DNA of 64,000 nt from assembly GCF_000287335.1 (NCBI RefSeq), contig NC_018419.1, positions 372,001 through 436,000 of the forward strand. Reading direction: 5' to 3'. Positions 36,503 to 47,206 of this stretch are shown piece after piece. The translations under genes were made by a program, and so were the position numbers. Position 1 is the stretch's first letter. Every line of letters begins with the position of its first letter. The notes under the pieces were generated by a model. That model had not been told where the DNA came from. It was given only the letters and a program-made list of their open reading frames with translations, and ran no database searches. The stretch is from a secondary endosymbiont of Ctenarytaina eucalypti. Lineage in GTDB: Bacteria > Pseudomonadota > Gammaproteobacteria > Enterobacterales > Enterobacteriaceae.

Positions 36503-37120
36503 TCACGCGCGATGGCGAGCTGACAAAACCCGCTCTACTGTATCGATAATTGCCTGTGTCTGCGAGTCAATTTCGATATTAACACTGGCGCCAAGTCGTT
36601 TCTTGCCGAGTGTCGTTCTCCGCAATGTTTCAGGTATTAAATGTACGCAAAAACGGTCATCTGCAACTTCGCTTACTGTCAGGCTAATGCCATCAACGCC
36701 GATATAGCCTTTATGCAAGATATATTTCATTAGTGCCCTATTCGGTAGGGAAAACCAAATCTGGCGGTTGTTCTCTGAGGTAACAATTTTGCTCAATTCT
36801 GCAGTGCCAATAATATGCCCGGACATCATATGACCGCCAATTTCCGTTTTTAGACTGGCTGGCCGCTCTAGGTTGACCTCATCTCCGACCTTTATCGCAC
36901 CCAAATTGGTCAGTTGGAGCGTCACTTGCATCAGATCAAAGCTCACCACATCATCAGCGATGTTCGTAACTGTCAGACAACAGCCATTATGAGCTATCGA
37001 AGCGCCGATATCTAAATTTAGCAGCAGCGACGTTGGTAAGCGGACGTAATGCGTGCAAAGGTTTTTTTTTGCTTCAATTGCAATAATAGGCGCGGTGCCC
37101 TGAACGATCCCCGTAAACAT
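36503..37120 (-). CDS. ribE: Riboflavin synthase, alpha subunit
   Basis: Dismutates two 6,7-dimethyl-8-ribityllumazines to riboflavin and a pyrimidinedione; homotrimer in the cytosol. The gene is called ribC in E. coli and ribE elsewhere. It has 205 residues (E. coli 213), with two repeated lumazine-binding domains. The N-terminal [12 protein letters not shown] is diagnostic. [13 protein letters not shown] in the first repeat and [16 protein letters not shown] in the second correspond to each other, and [10 protein letters not shown] is the hinge region. The tail is about 8 residues shorter than in E. coli. With ribB 1 kb away, riboflavin synthesis is partly encoded here. Confidence 0.96.
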   Translation of the reverse strand: MFTGIVQGTAPIIAIEAKKNLCTHYVRLPTSLLLNLDIGASIAHNGCCLTVTNIADDVVSFDLMQVTLQLTNLGAIKVGDEVNLERPASLKTEIGGHMMSGHIIGTAELSKIVTSENNRQIWFSLPNRALMKYILHKGYIGVDGISLTVSEVADDRFCVHLIPETLRRTTLGKKRLGASVNIEIDSQTQAIIDTVERVLSARHRA

Positions 37121-38083
37121 GGGCTTTTCCTCATCTAGCTACATCTAGACACCTAAATAACTCGGCTGTCATTTTCTTACATAAGATGCGCGTTGTTAGA
37201 GATTGATATCTTATTATATAAATTTTGTTAACCGATGCCACTATGCAAAATCTTTCTGAAATACACTAGCATTGATAATAAGTTGAGCGCTAACAGCGTT
37301 ATTTTTACTTGATGCGCACAATATTTAACATCTCTTATAGAGTCATAATGTTAACCTTCATGACTAGTACTGTAGCTGTACGTACATGCTCATCAGAGCT
37401 ATCTTGACTCTGAAGCGCTTCACGGAAATATTTTAAACCATTATTGAATTTGTTGGCCTAGTAAGCACTAGTCCTTACCGACTAGACTTTCCTGTCTGCC
37501 CGAATACTTAGATGCTCATTTCTAACCATAGGGTAAGATTCATAATATAAAGAAAGCTGAAAGTATCTTTAGCTAGAGCATGATAAAGGGTTGTATGCTT
37601 TTCTGCTGTAGAGCATCAGCTCAGTAACGTATATCTTTAGGACCGTCAGCCGACGCTACCGTAATTTTCGGTGAGTTTGCTATATTGCATCTCGTAGAAT
37701 CGATATAAACGTGATACTAATATGGTAAATTAGGAAAATAATTTCATGTTTCACGTTTTGTAGTACCGCATGGCAAAAAATGCGATAATCTATTTTTTAA
37801 TATTATGCTACTTGACCTGGGATGCTTCTTGACAAAACTCTGTAAAGCTGAAGGAACTGTTATCGAAAAATAGAGACTTATCGATTCAATACACTCCAAG
37901 CATAAAGTGTATTGCTTTAATAAAATCTACGGACCGGCTATTGATATGCTGGGATCTACAAACCCGGCGTCTAGGCTATACAGTTATTTTTTTGCCAATA
38001 GGCAAGATCGTTTTATATACTGTGGCAAATACTCATGCTGATATTCCAGTACCAGAGCAGCTTCTCGTTATGCCCCAGAATCT
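37121..38083. other. Eroded spacer between ribE and ribB
   Basis: No gene recognised on either strand, and no repeat of note. Confidence 0.5.
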
Positions 38084-38737
38084 TCAGCTGACTTCGCACG
38101 CCAGTGCGCGACGATAGTGCACGAGATCTTCAATAGTAAGAGGCGGCATTCCGTAGTGCCTTGCAAAGGCTACGATTTCTGGCGCCCGTGCCATCGTACC
38201 ATCGTCATTAGTCACTTCGCATAGCACGCCAGCCGGCTTCATGCCAGCGAGAGCAGTTAAATCCACAGCCGCTTCAGTATGCCCAGCGCGGACTAGTACA
38301 CCTCCCCGCTGCGCACACAGTGGAAAAACATGCCCGGGACGATTAAGATCAGTTGGTTTAGCGTTATCTTTAATAGCAGCTAGAATCGTTGTCAAACGAT
38401 CGGCGGCAGATACCCCGGTGCTGACGCCTACCGCGGCTTCTATCGTGACGGTAAACGCTGTCCGATAATGACTGCTGTTATGTTCAACCATCATAGGCAG
38501 TGCTAACCTCTGTCGGTGTTCGTCAGTCAAGCACAGGCAAACGATACCGCTGCCGTATCGGATGGCTAATGCCATCTGCTCAACAGTCATATTTTCCGCA
38601 GCGAATATCATATCGCCTTCATTTTCACGATCTTCATCGTCTAACACCAGCACTCCCTGGCCTTTTCGCAACGCCTCTAGCGCTTTTTTCAAGCGTTGAA
38701 GTGGAGAACCGAATTCGGAAAGAAGCGTCTGATTCAT
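38084..38737 (-). CDS. ribB: 3,4-dihydroxy-2-butanone 4-phosphate synthase
   Basis: Makes the four-carbon precursor of riboflavin from ribulose 5-phosphate, which links it to gnd. The frame opens at 38746, but [16 protein letters not shown] at 38737 equals the E. coli start and has GAGG upstream, giving 217 residues as in E. coli. Active-site blocks are [17 protein letters not shown] (acidic loop), [44 protein letters not shown] and [15 protein letters not shown]. It is transcribed divergently from ubiK, exactly as in E. coli, and is preceded by an FMN riboswitch. No GTP cyclohydrolase II part is fused. Confidence 0.97.
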   Translation of the reverse strand: MNQTLLSEFGSPLQRLKKALEALRKGQGVLVLDDEDRENEGDMIFAAENMTVEQMALAIRYGSGIVCLCLTDEHRQRLALPMMVEHNSSHYRTAFTVTIEAAVGVSTGVSAADRLTTILAAIKDNAKPTDLNRPGHVFPLCAQRGGVLVRAGHTEAAVDLTALAGMKPAGVLCEVTNDDGTMARAPEIVAFARHYGMPPLTIEDLVHYRRALACEVS

Positions 38738-38861
38738 GGTAAACAAAACCTCATCATTGATATAAATTACCAGAATCAGGGCAGACTTAAGAGTGACCTC
38801 GAAAGGGCTAAAAAATAAAAATAGCGTGTCATAGCCCGATTAAGCTGCGTTACTTTCTTTC

Positions 38862-39003
38862 GCCTGAACTATTACCATCGGTACCGGAATTATACCGGCT
38901 CTACTCACCTAAGATCGCCCGCAATCTCAGCGCTCGTGGGCATCCTTTACAATACTTATATTAGAGTTACCGGCGATGGGGATATACCCTCTGCCCTGAA
39001 AGG
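38862..39003 (-). promoter_or_regulatory. FMN riboswitch (RFN element) upstream of ribB
   Basis: Read on the minus strand from 39003: TTTCAGGGC starts helix P1/P2, then GGTATATCCCCA and TCGCCGGTAA (RFN: AAATTCCCCACCGGCGGTAA), then ATGCCCACGAGCGCT (RFN: AGCCCGCGAGCGCT), then GAGCCGGTATAATTCCGG and TACCGATGGTAATAGT (RFN: GATCCGGTGTAATTCCGGGGCCGACGGTTAGAGT). All conserved blocks are recognisable in order, with several substitutions, so ligand binding may be weakened. In enterics this element represses ribB when FMN is plentiful by termination and by hiding the start. About 125 bases of leader (38738-38861) follow before the ribB start. Confidence 0.85.
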
Positions 39004-39133
39004 CAGAGGAATTATAGCGCTAACCGACCGCCAAGGCAATTAGCAACCGAATAATTTCAATACATTTTTTTATTTCCACTGAGAGCTAAAAGGCATTACA
39101 CTCAATAGATTCTGAAAAGTTAGGAACTCTACA

Positions 39134-39454
39134 ATGATTGATCCAAAAAAACTTGAACAGATTGTTCGGCAGGTGAAAAAATCTCTGCCGAACAGCATCC
39201 GTGATTTAGGTGACGACGTAGAAAAAAAGATTCGTCAGATACTACAACACCAGTGCAATCGAATGCATTTGGTAAGCCGTGAAGAATTTGACCTGCAAAC
39301 ACAAGTGCTCTTGTGTACCCGTGAGAAACTTAATGAATTAGAGCGTCGTCTTAAAGCGTTAGAAACAGCACCAAATAGTAATCAGTCAGTCAGGTTAGTA
39401 GCGCCTTCTTGCAGCACGACATCAGCCAATAAGGCTCCGGTAAAGGAGGATTAG
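39134..39454 (+). CDS. ubiK: Ubiquinone biosynthesis accessory factor UbiK
   Basis: Small coiled-coil protein (formerly YqiC) that assists aerobic ubiquinone synthesis with the UbiJ/Ubi complex. It has 106 residues (E. coli UbiK about 96-99). The N-terminal [19 protein letters not shown] matches the family, and a heptad-rich helix runs over residues 45-85 ([28 protein letters not shown]), the part that trimerises. The C-terminal 20 residues are low-complexity. It is divergent from ribB as in E. coli, and starts with ATG preceded by a weak AGGAAC. It implies respiration with ubiquinone. Confidence 0.92.
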   Translation: MIDPKKLEQIVRQVKKSLPNSIRDLGDDVEKKIRQILQHQCNRMHLVSREEFDLQTQVLLCTREKLNELERRLKALETAPNSNQSVRLVAPSCSTTSANKAPVKED

Positions 39455-39651
39455 TTTATGGGAGTGATTTATGTAGACAAGACTACTAGCATTTGCTTCG
39501 AGTAAGATATATTCTTAAAATTTATAGTCGTAAATACCACGCCAGTTAAAGACACCTTTAGCAAACTATAAACAGCATCGCCTCCCTGCCGATGTCATCG
39601 GAAGAGAGGCTAATATATGGTGTAAAAATCCCAGCTCGATGGTATTATTTA

Positions 39652-41106
39652 TTATGGCTTAGGCTCGTGCATCTTAACCCCCCCCCCGCGCTTAATAGCT
39701 TTGATTATTGTAGTGCTTGAGCAGTTTTCTTCAAAATTCAGCACCAGAACATCACCCCCATTGTCCCAGACCTCCTTGCTTCCTGCTATCTGATGCGGCA
39801 GATAGTCGCCCCCTTTGACTAACACATCCGGTAGTACGTCAGAAATCAGACGTAGCGGAGTATCCTCGCTGAAAGGTACGACCCAGTCTACCGCCTTGAG
39901 CGCTGCTAAAACAGTCATACGCTGCGCTAGAGGATTGACCGGACGCGCGTCCCCCTTGAGGCGCTTAGTTGACTCATCACTGTTCACCACTACAATGAGT
40001 CGGTCACCTAACCTACGAGCCGTAGCAAGGTAACTAACATGGCCAGCATGCAAAATATCAAAAATACCATTGGTCATCACAAGCTTTTCACCGCGCTGAC
40101 GAGCCATGGCCACAGCCTGCTTCAACTTACTTTCGGTCATGACACCAAAGTTTATTTCGGCGCCACCACGGGTGGCGTTTTCCAGCTCGGTAGGGCTAAC
40201 GGTAGATGTGCCTAATTTTCCAACAACCACACCTGCAGCAGCATTAGCTAGAAAACACGATTCCTCTAGACCATGACCAGCTGCGAGTGCGGCGGCGAGT
40301 ACACCAATAACCGTGTCCCCTGCACCAGTCACATCATAGACTTCTTTTGCCTGCGTCGGTAAATGCAACGGCGCCTTTCCCGGTTGTAGTAAGGTCATCC
40401 CCTGCTCAGAGCGGGTAATTAGTAGCGCTGTAAGCTGATACGCGGCGATGATGTTCATTCCACGGCTTACGAGCGTTGACTCATCTTTGCATTCCCCCGC
40501 AACTGCCTCAAACTCAGAGAGATTTGGCGTCAGCAGTGTAGCGCCTTGATAGCGACTGAAGTCGGTGCCTTTCGGATCAACTAGAACAGTAACACCGACG
40601 GCGTTTGCCAGGGCAATAATCTCACGTACTTGCGCTAACGCACCTTTCGCATAATCTGAAAGCACCACCACCCCGCTGTGCGGCAAAGCCACCTGAATGC
40701 GCTCCAAGATGGGCGTGGCGTCAACATCCTCAAAGCCCTTCTCAAAATCCAGGCGAATCAGCTGCTGATTACGTGATAACACCCGCAGTTTAATGATCGT
40801 AGGATGAGTGGCAACAGCGATAAAATCACAGGTTACAGAGACTGCACTAAGACGTTCTCCAAGGGTGCGTGCAGCGTCATCAATGCCAGTCAGGCCGATT
40901 AAACGGGACTGGCAGCCAAGGGCGGCAATATTCATCGCGACGTTAGCAGCGCCTCCGGGACGCTCCTCCATGGCATCTACTGTCACAATAGGTACTGGTG
41001 CTTCTGGTGAAATCCGGCTGCTAGGCCCGTACCAATATCGATCTACCATCACATCACCAACAACCAGCGCGCCCGCCTGGCGAAAATCAGGCAAGGTCTC
41101 TTTCAT
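39652..41106 (-). CDS. hldE: Bifunctional heptose 7-phosphate kinase / heptose 1-phosphate adenylyltransferase
   Basis: Two steps toward ADP-heptose for the LPS inner core. It has 484 residues (E. coli 477). The N-terminal ribokinase-like domain (about 1-318) shows [36 protein letters not shown] and the catalytic [11 protein letters not shown]. The C-terminal nucleotidyltransferase domain (about 345-477) shows [17 protein letters not shown] (HxGH) and [12 protein letters not shown]. The last coding stretch contains ten consecutive C on the plus strand (39678-39687). With ten, the frame reads through an extra KMHEPKP tail; with eight it would stop at TAA directly after the glycines, close to the normal family end. 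Upstream glnE, its operon partner in E. coli, is not recognisable. Confidence 0.96.
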   Translation of the reverse strand: MKETLPDFRQAGALVVGDVMVDRYWYGPSSRISPEAPVPIVTVDAMEERPGGAANVAMNIAALGCQSRLIGLTGIDDAARTLGERLSAVSVTCDFIAVATHPTIIKLRVLSRNQQLIRLDFEKGFEDVDATPILERIQVALPHSGVVVLSDYAKGALAQVREIIALANAVGVTVLVDPKGTDFSRYQGATLLTPNLSEFEAVAGECKDESTLVSRGMNIIAAYQLTALLITRSEQGMTLLQPGKAPLHLPTQAKEVYDVTGAGDTVIGVLAAALAAGHGLEESCFLANAAAGVVVGKLGTSTVSPTELENATRGGAEINFGVMTESKLKQAVAMARQRGEKLVMTNGIFDILHAGHVSYLATARRLGDRLIVVVNSDESTKRLKGDARPVNPLAQRMTVLAALKAVDWVVPFSEDTPLRLISDVLPDVLVKGGDYLPHQIAGSKEVWDNGGDVLVLNFEENCSSTTIIKAIKRGGGVKMHEPKP

Positions 41107-41749
41107 TCACTTGCTCCAAAGAGATTTAGTTTACAACATACGAGAATATCACATGCGGGAAAAACTCAACTCCTCATACCAACGTTCTCAGTCCCTACTA
41201 TAGCAACGCTGCTGACTCGTCACGTCATCTATTAACACCATTAGTGGCGGCTGAAGACGCACTCACAGGCAACCTACGCTATTGGAAGCACCGAGCGATA
41301 CATTGTATCACTCGGTGTCGTCTCACTACGGCGACACTCATCACCTTAGATAGCCCCATCATGCCACACTCCTCCGCATACACTCTATACCGAGAAGCAA
41401 TCAGTAAAAGCTTGTCGGTGTTGTGGACACCACCCTAAAATACGGCTAAAAACCTCATATCGGCAACAATCTGCTCGTTCGTGTAGTAATTAGAAAAGCT
41501 AGATTGCTAACCAGGCGACTATTGCTGCATCATAGCGCATACATTTCACTACACATCTCTAAAAAGAGTAGTGGGATTGTGAACCTGCCGCATCGACCAT
41601 TGGGATAAGTCAAGACCGCCCCTTGCGTCAGGAACAGATATAAACTATACCAGATCCGCCTACGCACCAGGCTCTATTTGCTAGGTTCAAGCTGCCTGAA
41701 GCTCATCATTCATAAAACGCAGAAAACATACTAACCGGTTTTCGGACTT
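41107..41749. other. Eroded spacer upstream of hldE
   Basis: In E. coli glnE precedes hldE on the same strand; no readable glnE part was identified. A near-perfect inverted repeat lies at 41289-41317 (separate entry). Confidence 0.45.
41289..41317. repeat. Near-perfect 13-bp inverted repeat
   Basis: CACCGAG-C-GATAC and GTATC-A-CTCGGTG pair with a single C/A mismatch around a 3-base ATT loop. There is no T run, so it does not look like a normal terminator. It lies in eroded DNA. Confidence 0.55.
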
Positions 41750-42345
41750 CAGGGGTGCTACGCATAGCATCTACTTCAAATAAAGCACTTTATTGATCGG
41801 CATACACCTTTCCCGTGCCCGAAAAGCGTCGTTGTTTTTCTAAAAAATTACTTATCTATATCCGTAGGGACCAGGACAAGCAATATCATATCGTTCTTCT
41901 AAAAACTGGGATCTCGAAGCTACTATTTCTCTTCACAGGTAGAACTACCTCGCTCGCTTCGCATAGGTGGGCAACAAAAAAGTCGCACTGTGTGGACATC
42001 ATTAGCTACGTTTATCGCACCCAATCTGTTGGATGCAACAGCAGGCCGGTGCAGACGGCCCTGGTCCTTACTAATAGCTCAATACGCCGGATACTTTTTA
42101 AAATCATCGCCAAACTGAGATGCAGAAAAAAATGGCAACCGCCGAGAGCGTTATCAATGCTCTTATGGAACAGCATCAGGCTCTTAAGAAGTCATGTACA
42201 ATAGCGGAAAATGAATGGGCACAGAGAGGAAGAGCGGAGCTTGACGATAAATTACTCATCATTATCATACAGTATTTCATTTTTCATGATGGTCTTGTCC
42301 GATTACTTCTGCGTACTATACTTCGCTTTGTAGAAAAAAGATGAC
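41750..42345 (+). pseudogene. ygiM: ygiM pseudogene (SH3-domain membrane protein)
   Basis: YgiM is an inner-membrane protein with an N-terminal bacterial SH3 domain, a coiled coil and a C-terminal membrane helix. Here the pieces survive in two frames. From about 41815 LLIYIRRDQDKQYHIVLLKTG aligns with the SH3 part (LNTWVRSGPGDHYRLVGTVNAG), and GRTTSLA follows (GRTAWIP). From 42120 MQKKMATAESVINALMEQHQ aligns with the coiled coil (MQQKVAQSDSVINGLKEENQ), then AELDDKLLIIIIQYFIFHDG aligns with VQLDDKQRTIIMQWFMYGGG. A frameshift separates the halves and the signal peptide is unreadable. Its place just upstream of cca on the same strand is as in E. coli. Confidence 0.85.
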
Positions 42346-42462
42346 CACTGGACACAAGGAGTTGCACCTGCAACGGGACGAGTGAATCTTATGAACGATA
42401 CGGATGCACTTAATGTATATAGTGCCAATATAAAGCAACTCCAGATATACTAGGAGTACATT

Positions 42463-43758
42463 GTGAAAAAATATCTGGTAGGAGGCGCCGTTCGTGACGG
42501 TATTATGAACCTCCCCATCAAAGAAAAAGACTGGGTGGTGATCGGGGCAACGCAGGAAGAAATGCTAGCGAAAGGTTATCAGCAGGTTGGAAAAGATTTT
42601 CCAGTTTTTTTACACCCAGAGAGCCGCGAAGAATATGCGCTCGCACGGACCGAGCATAAATCTGGTCAAGGATATACCGGATTTATTTGTCATTCATCGC
42701 CAGAAGTCACGCTGGAAGAGGATTTACGCCGACGCGATCTCACGATCAACGCCATAGCCCGAGATGAACTAGGAAATCTGATCGATCCCTATCAGGGGCA
42801 GCACGATATCCATCAACGCTGCTTGCGTCATGTCTCCGATGCTTTCAGCGAAGATCCGTTACGAATACTGCGGGTCGCCCGTTTTGCTGCACGCTTTGCC
42901 CATCTACATTTTCGTATTGCGCCGGAAACGATGGCGCTCATGCGTCAAATGAAAGATGAAGTATTACTTCTGGCCCGTGAGCGGGTCTGGAAAGAGACCG
43001 AGCGCGCCCTAGAAACCCGTAATCCCCAAGTCTATTTTCAAGTATTGCGTGATTGCGACGCATTAAAAATGTTCTTCCCTGAAGTAAATGCGCTGTTTAA
43101 CGTGCCGGCATCAGCTAAATGGCATCCGGAAATTGATACCGGAATTCACACCTTGATGACGGTATCGATGGCGGCCCGGCTATCGCAAGATATCGCCGTA
43201 CGCTTCGCTGCGCTTTGTCACGACATGGGCAAGGCCATGACTCCGAGAGCATTGTGGCCAAGCCATCAGGGCCATGGCCCGGCTGGAGTAAAAGTACTGG
43301 AAGGACTCTGCCGACGCCTGAAAGTACCTACTGCGCTATATAATCTAGCAAAGATTGTAGCTACATATCATGATGTATTGCACGGTGCTGAGACACTAAC
43401 GCCGAGGATGCTGATCCAATTATTCAGAGCCATTGATGCCTGGCGCCGTCCGGAGCGTTTAGAGAAAATGATCATTTCCAGCGAAGCAGACGCTCGAGGA
43501 CGTGCTGGTTTTGAAAACAACCCTTATCCACAAGGGAAGTTTCTGCGAGAGGCATTTCATGTAACGGCCTCAGTTACTCCTTGCTGTATTATCAGCGCAG
43601 GCTTCAGGGACGCTCAAATCGGGGAGGAGCTCATTCTACGACGCGAGAAAGCCTTAATTACTTGGAAGCGACAGCGGGAAAGCAGTAATACTAAGACTAT
43701 ACCGGACTACACCCGTATTCCGGAGGCTAAGTTGGAGAGCGTGCCTGATGAAAAATAA
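42463..43758 (+). CDS. cca: CCA-adding enzyme (tRNA nucleotidyltransferase) with HD domain
   Basis: Adds or repairs the 3' CCA of tRNAs; class II nucleotidyltransferase. It has 431 residues (E. coli 412); about 15 extra residues lie at the C-terminus (from NTKTIPDY). The start is GTG at 42463 behind TAGGAG. The signature [20 protein letters not shown] has Glu at position 21 where E. coli has the catalytic metal-binding Asp21 (KDRDW); Asp23 is kept. [27 protein letters not shown] and [11 protein letters not shown] are conserved. The C-terminal HD phosphohydrolase domain is intact ([25 protein letters not shown]). Two tRNA genes in this window lack encoded CCA, so the enzyme should be essential. 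The dead ygiM precedes it. Confidence 0.96.
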   Translation: MKKYLVGGAVRDGIMNLPIKEKDWVVIGATQEEMLAKGYQQVGKDFPVFLHPESREEYALARTEHKSGQGYTGFICHSSPEVTLEEDLRRRDLTINAIARDELGNLIDPYQGQHDIHQRCLRHVSDAFSEDPLRILRVARFAARFAHLHFRIAPETMALMRQMKDEVLLLARERVWKETERALETRNPQVYFQVLRDCDALKMFFPEVNALFNVPASAKWHPEIDTGIHTLMTVSMAARLSQDIAVRFAALCHDMGKAMTPRALWPSHQGHGPAGVKVLEGLCRRLKVPTALYNLAKIVATYHDVLHGAETLTPRMLIQLFRAIDAWRRPERLEKMIISSEADARGRAGFENNPYPQGKFLREAFHVTASVTPCCIISAGFRDAQIGEELILRREKALITWKRQRESSNTKTIPDYTRIPEAKLESVPDEK

Positions 43759-44873
43759 GCAAGGATTATCAATGAATAAAAGTGTACATTTATTACCTCT
43801 TGCGCTTCTCACGCGACCATATAAGATGCTATCTCTCTCACAGCATGCGTAGATACCTCAAGCCTTGCGGAATAAAGAATAAAGAATATTTTTTAGATGA
43901 ACTCACCTGGCGCTTACCCTCTCAGAGGACACTAGCAGCATGATGCTAATAATAAATAAACGAAGCATTTGCATCTTGCGGTGAGATGCATTACACGAAT
44001 TGATCGACTCAACCAACCATTCAACTTCTATAGCTACTACCACGATGAACGGGCTAGTCTTGAATGCAGAACAGGCGAAAACCCTGTCTATCAGAATAAA
44101 AATATCGATGGAATGTGACATTATCCAACACATCACGGATAGCGCTAACCTGCAATGTTCAAGTACAGCAGCGTTTCAAGAAAAGCAAAAGGAGTATTGA
44201 CAATACGTAGAGTCGGACATTCGACGCTATCTAGTAGTCGACAGCGGAACGCATTAAATTATTTGTACTGATTTTTTTACATTTTTGTGCGACGCAGTCC
44301 TATATTAAGAAACGTTGACTGCCGTGCTAACGATATACGTTACTATCCTAACGCTTTTTTTGGAGAATGCAATTAAATATCTGATTTATCCTCGACAGGA
44401 GATATCGATATTATCGAACCTTATACGATGGGGCACAAGGCAGCGTTTGAAATATGAACCTCTGAGCGCTAGTAATCACATCGGGAACAGATAGTAAGCT
44501 GTCTTACCAACGCTGTTATATGATAAGAACAGGAGCATTTTTTGGATCCCTAACCGGTATGAAGAATCGATTGTTCATTCAGAGCAATGCTCCCTCTACC
44601 TGTTTTTACAAAATTAGCAGGCCGGCATATCGCTAGGACCGGAGAAGAAAAAAGAAGGTTTCAGAAACATTAGACTCTAATATTTTTCGACTAGTGATGC
44701 GACTGACGAGACCGACCGGCGTCTAGTCGCAGAACAGATCGTCTCAATCAGCATAGACAAGAAATAGCAAGATAAGCATGGTTATGCTATTTAGTAGCCT
44801 CCCCCAAAGACAAGGCACCGACATCTCTAAAGCTAGAGGTCTATAAAACGCAGGGGGTTAGAGGAAAGCGCCG
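43759..44873. other. Eroded spacer between cca and cnu
   Basis: In E. coli cca is followed by bacA and folB; nothing readable of either remains. Short frames at 43903-44200 on both strands show no known family. Confidence 0.5.
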
Positions 44874-45089
44874 TCAAACCACATATCTCCAAACGGCTTT
44901 CGGTACTTTTCCAAGATCAAATAAGCGTCCTCCTGCGGCTAATTCAGCGCGGCGATGATCCGCTGCCCGATACATGTTGATGATTTCAGTATCATCGGTC
45001 AGGGAATAATTTAAATGATCAAATAGTTTTTCCAGACTTTCTGATGTGTTCACCTTACGAAACTTCAGCAAGTAATCGTGGGGAGTCAT
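44874..45089 (-). CDS. cnu: Hha/YmoA-family nucleoid modulator Cnu (YdgT)
   Basis: Small acidic partner of the nucleoid protein H-NS/StpA that tunes silencing of AT-rich and horizontally acquired genes; E. coli Cnu was also reported to bind oriC. It has 71 residues, exactly the Cnu length. [29 protein letters not shown] and [30 protein letters not shown] follow Cnu/YdgT almost residue for residue and are clearly closer to it than to Hha. The H-NS-binding ADHRRAEL motif is intact. In E. coli it lies upstream of the rsx operon, of which nothing is seen here. It is isolated in eroded DNA but undamaged, so it is probably selected. No hns is in the window. Confidence 0.92.
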   Translation of the reverse strand: MTPHDYLLKFRKVNTSESLEKLFDHLNYSLTDDTEIINMYRAADHRRAELAAGGRLFDLGKVPKAVWRYVV

Positions 45090-45373
45090 ATTTCGCTTTC
45101 AAAGAAGGGGGTAAAGGCATAATACTATATGCCGCGTAGCGCGGCTGTCCAGACTTTCCTTCCAAAAATTTAAAAAACGTGAGCAGATATGTGTGCATAT
45201 AAATGCAGCAACATATTGCTGTGCAATAGCGCAACGCCTGTTCCTCACCCACCCTCAACGAAATAACAGACACCATCATCACAATTTAGAACGATCACGA
45301 CTCACAGCATCAATATCAAATAAATTAATGTGCTATGCATTTATAATCACGTTCATGAATTTACAATACGAGA

Positions 45374-45387
45374 TTGTTGAATAAATA
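45374..45387 (+). repeat. IS903-like end motif, copy 3
   Basis: TTGTTGAATAAATA, sharing 14 identical bases with the copies at 7397 and 28294, all in the same orientation. No transposase is nearby. Confidence 0.35.
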
Positions 45388-46980
45388 AAAATTACAACAA
45401 TCCCTATCGTGGCGCAATATATCTTCTGTAACATATTGCGTCTATGTAAAAGAGAAAATTTAAAACCATCAATTTCCAGCTGATAAAGACGTTTTCAAGC
45501 TGTCACGCCCTCTAGCGGTATAAAGAAGATGAGCCAGCTATTCCTTATATAAATGACAATAGGAGGTGAACAAATCGGTTAGGCCATTGACTAAGCACCG
45601 CACTGAAAGAACAGAAACAGTCTGTGACGCAAGGGATCGAAAACCTTACTATGAAAGAATATACGCCGGATGTTAGTAAAGGGGGCAATCTATCCTATTG
45701 CCTATACTGATTGATTCTAAAGCAGAGACAAGCATATCCCATCTCTTCTGGATTTTATAAAGCAAGCCCACTCAAATATCATAAATGCATCGACTGACCT
45801 TACTAATTATGCATTATTACTCATACTACCTTCATGTATTCTTGAAGCGCTCAATACAGATCCTTGTGCCCATCATGGCAAAGCGCCATGCTAATTAATC
45901 TTAGACTATAGGTCTAAAGACACGTCTAAAAATCAGCATCTTAGCTATAGTAATGATATCCTAAAAATAGTAGTTATTACTGATTCTTACATGGCTGTAA
46001 GAACAATGTTTAGGTTTAAAAAACTTTAGAGAGTCATCTAATTCTACGTAAGTATGATGAGCCAGCGCTTCCTCCTCTCTCTTCATGTATCGAGATCCTG
46101 ATGCTGAATAATTTATGCTCCTTCACCCCAACATGTTATACTGGAGCCATCAACAACTGAAATTGATGCAGTATCATTGCCTAATGACCTTCGTATGTTG
46201 ATACAGTTTGTCCTTGCTTTTTTGCTTAGCAAAAAATAATCAGACCATCTTAACTGATGCAGACTAAGTTTCACAATCGAGTCAAAAACGCTTTCTGAGC
46301 CGTTAAGGCAAAACTAAAGAGGTGCTGCTATCAGTAGCGAGATAGTAATGGGCTGTCTCTGAGGAGACACTAATCAACCATGCCATCTAATATCACTGCT
46401 CTATGAACATACAGCAATAGCTGACTCATGCATTTTACAGTCAGGCAATAAGCTTGCTTGCAGCCTTATTATATAATATGGCGGTTAGTAACTTTAAACT
46501 TTTTCATTACCATATCAACTATGTGTTGAACGGCATTTAGTTAGGGCTGCCTATCACCTAAAACGTCAATCTGTTCAAAACAACCTTGTTCAATATGTGA
46601 CAAGTGAGAAGGTTTGCGCTGTACTAAGCAAACGATACTATCACAGGGTTAACATTTTTATATTTCCGCTGTTCGTCATTGAGGAAGTATTCAGGTGAAG
46701 GCGTACTCTGGTTTAATAAACACATGACGTCTATGTAATCATTTCCAGTATCGCGCTATCGGCTGAGAAGAGCTTACACTGTATTGAATTGTATATATAA
46801 TAATTTTACTTGCCCGGAAAGGATCGTAGAGTATCCTTGTCTTCTATAAAATCAAATAAATGACTATATCAACTAACTCAATCATTTTTAATTACAACAG
46901 CATCTTCAGTGCTTACGTAGATATTAGCATATCTGCTGTACACGACGCGGTACAGGCCATGACCTCCAACAGAGGGTGGC

Positions 46981-47008
46981 GTCCCTCTGATCGCATGATC
47001 AGAGGGAC
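46981..47008. repeat. Perfect 12-bp GC-rich inverted repeat downstream of typA
   Basis: GTCCCTCTGATC and GATCAGAGGGAC pair perfectly around a GCAT loop, about 200 bases past the typA stop on the minus strand. It could have been a terminator for typA, but no T run follows on that strand. Confidence 0.6.
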
Positions 47009-47206
47009 GGAGAGATAGACCAGCAACTTCTAGACGCTACTGTGCATGAAGCGCTGTTGCACAGATTCAGACAGGCGGTGGAAAAGCAAACCGAGGCAAT
47101 AGAAGAGGTCTGATGAAGCGCCCAAAACAGCAACGGGATTAACAAAACCCGGTTGACCGGCGTTCAGGTAGTATAACGATCTTGATCGTAGCTGCAGGCG
47201 ACGCTG

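Larger units (their letters stand above)
45090..47206. other. 2.1-kb eroded spacer between cnu and typA
   Basis: No gene recognised on either strand. It contains an IS903-like end motif at 45374 and a perfect 12-bp inverted repeat at 46981-47008 (separate entries). Confidence 0.5.
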
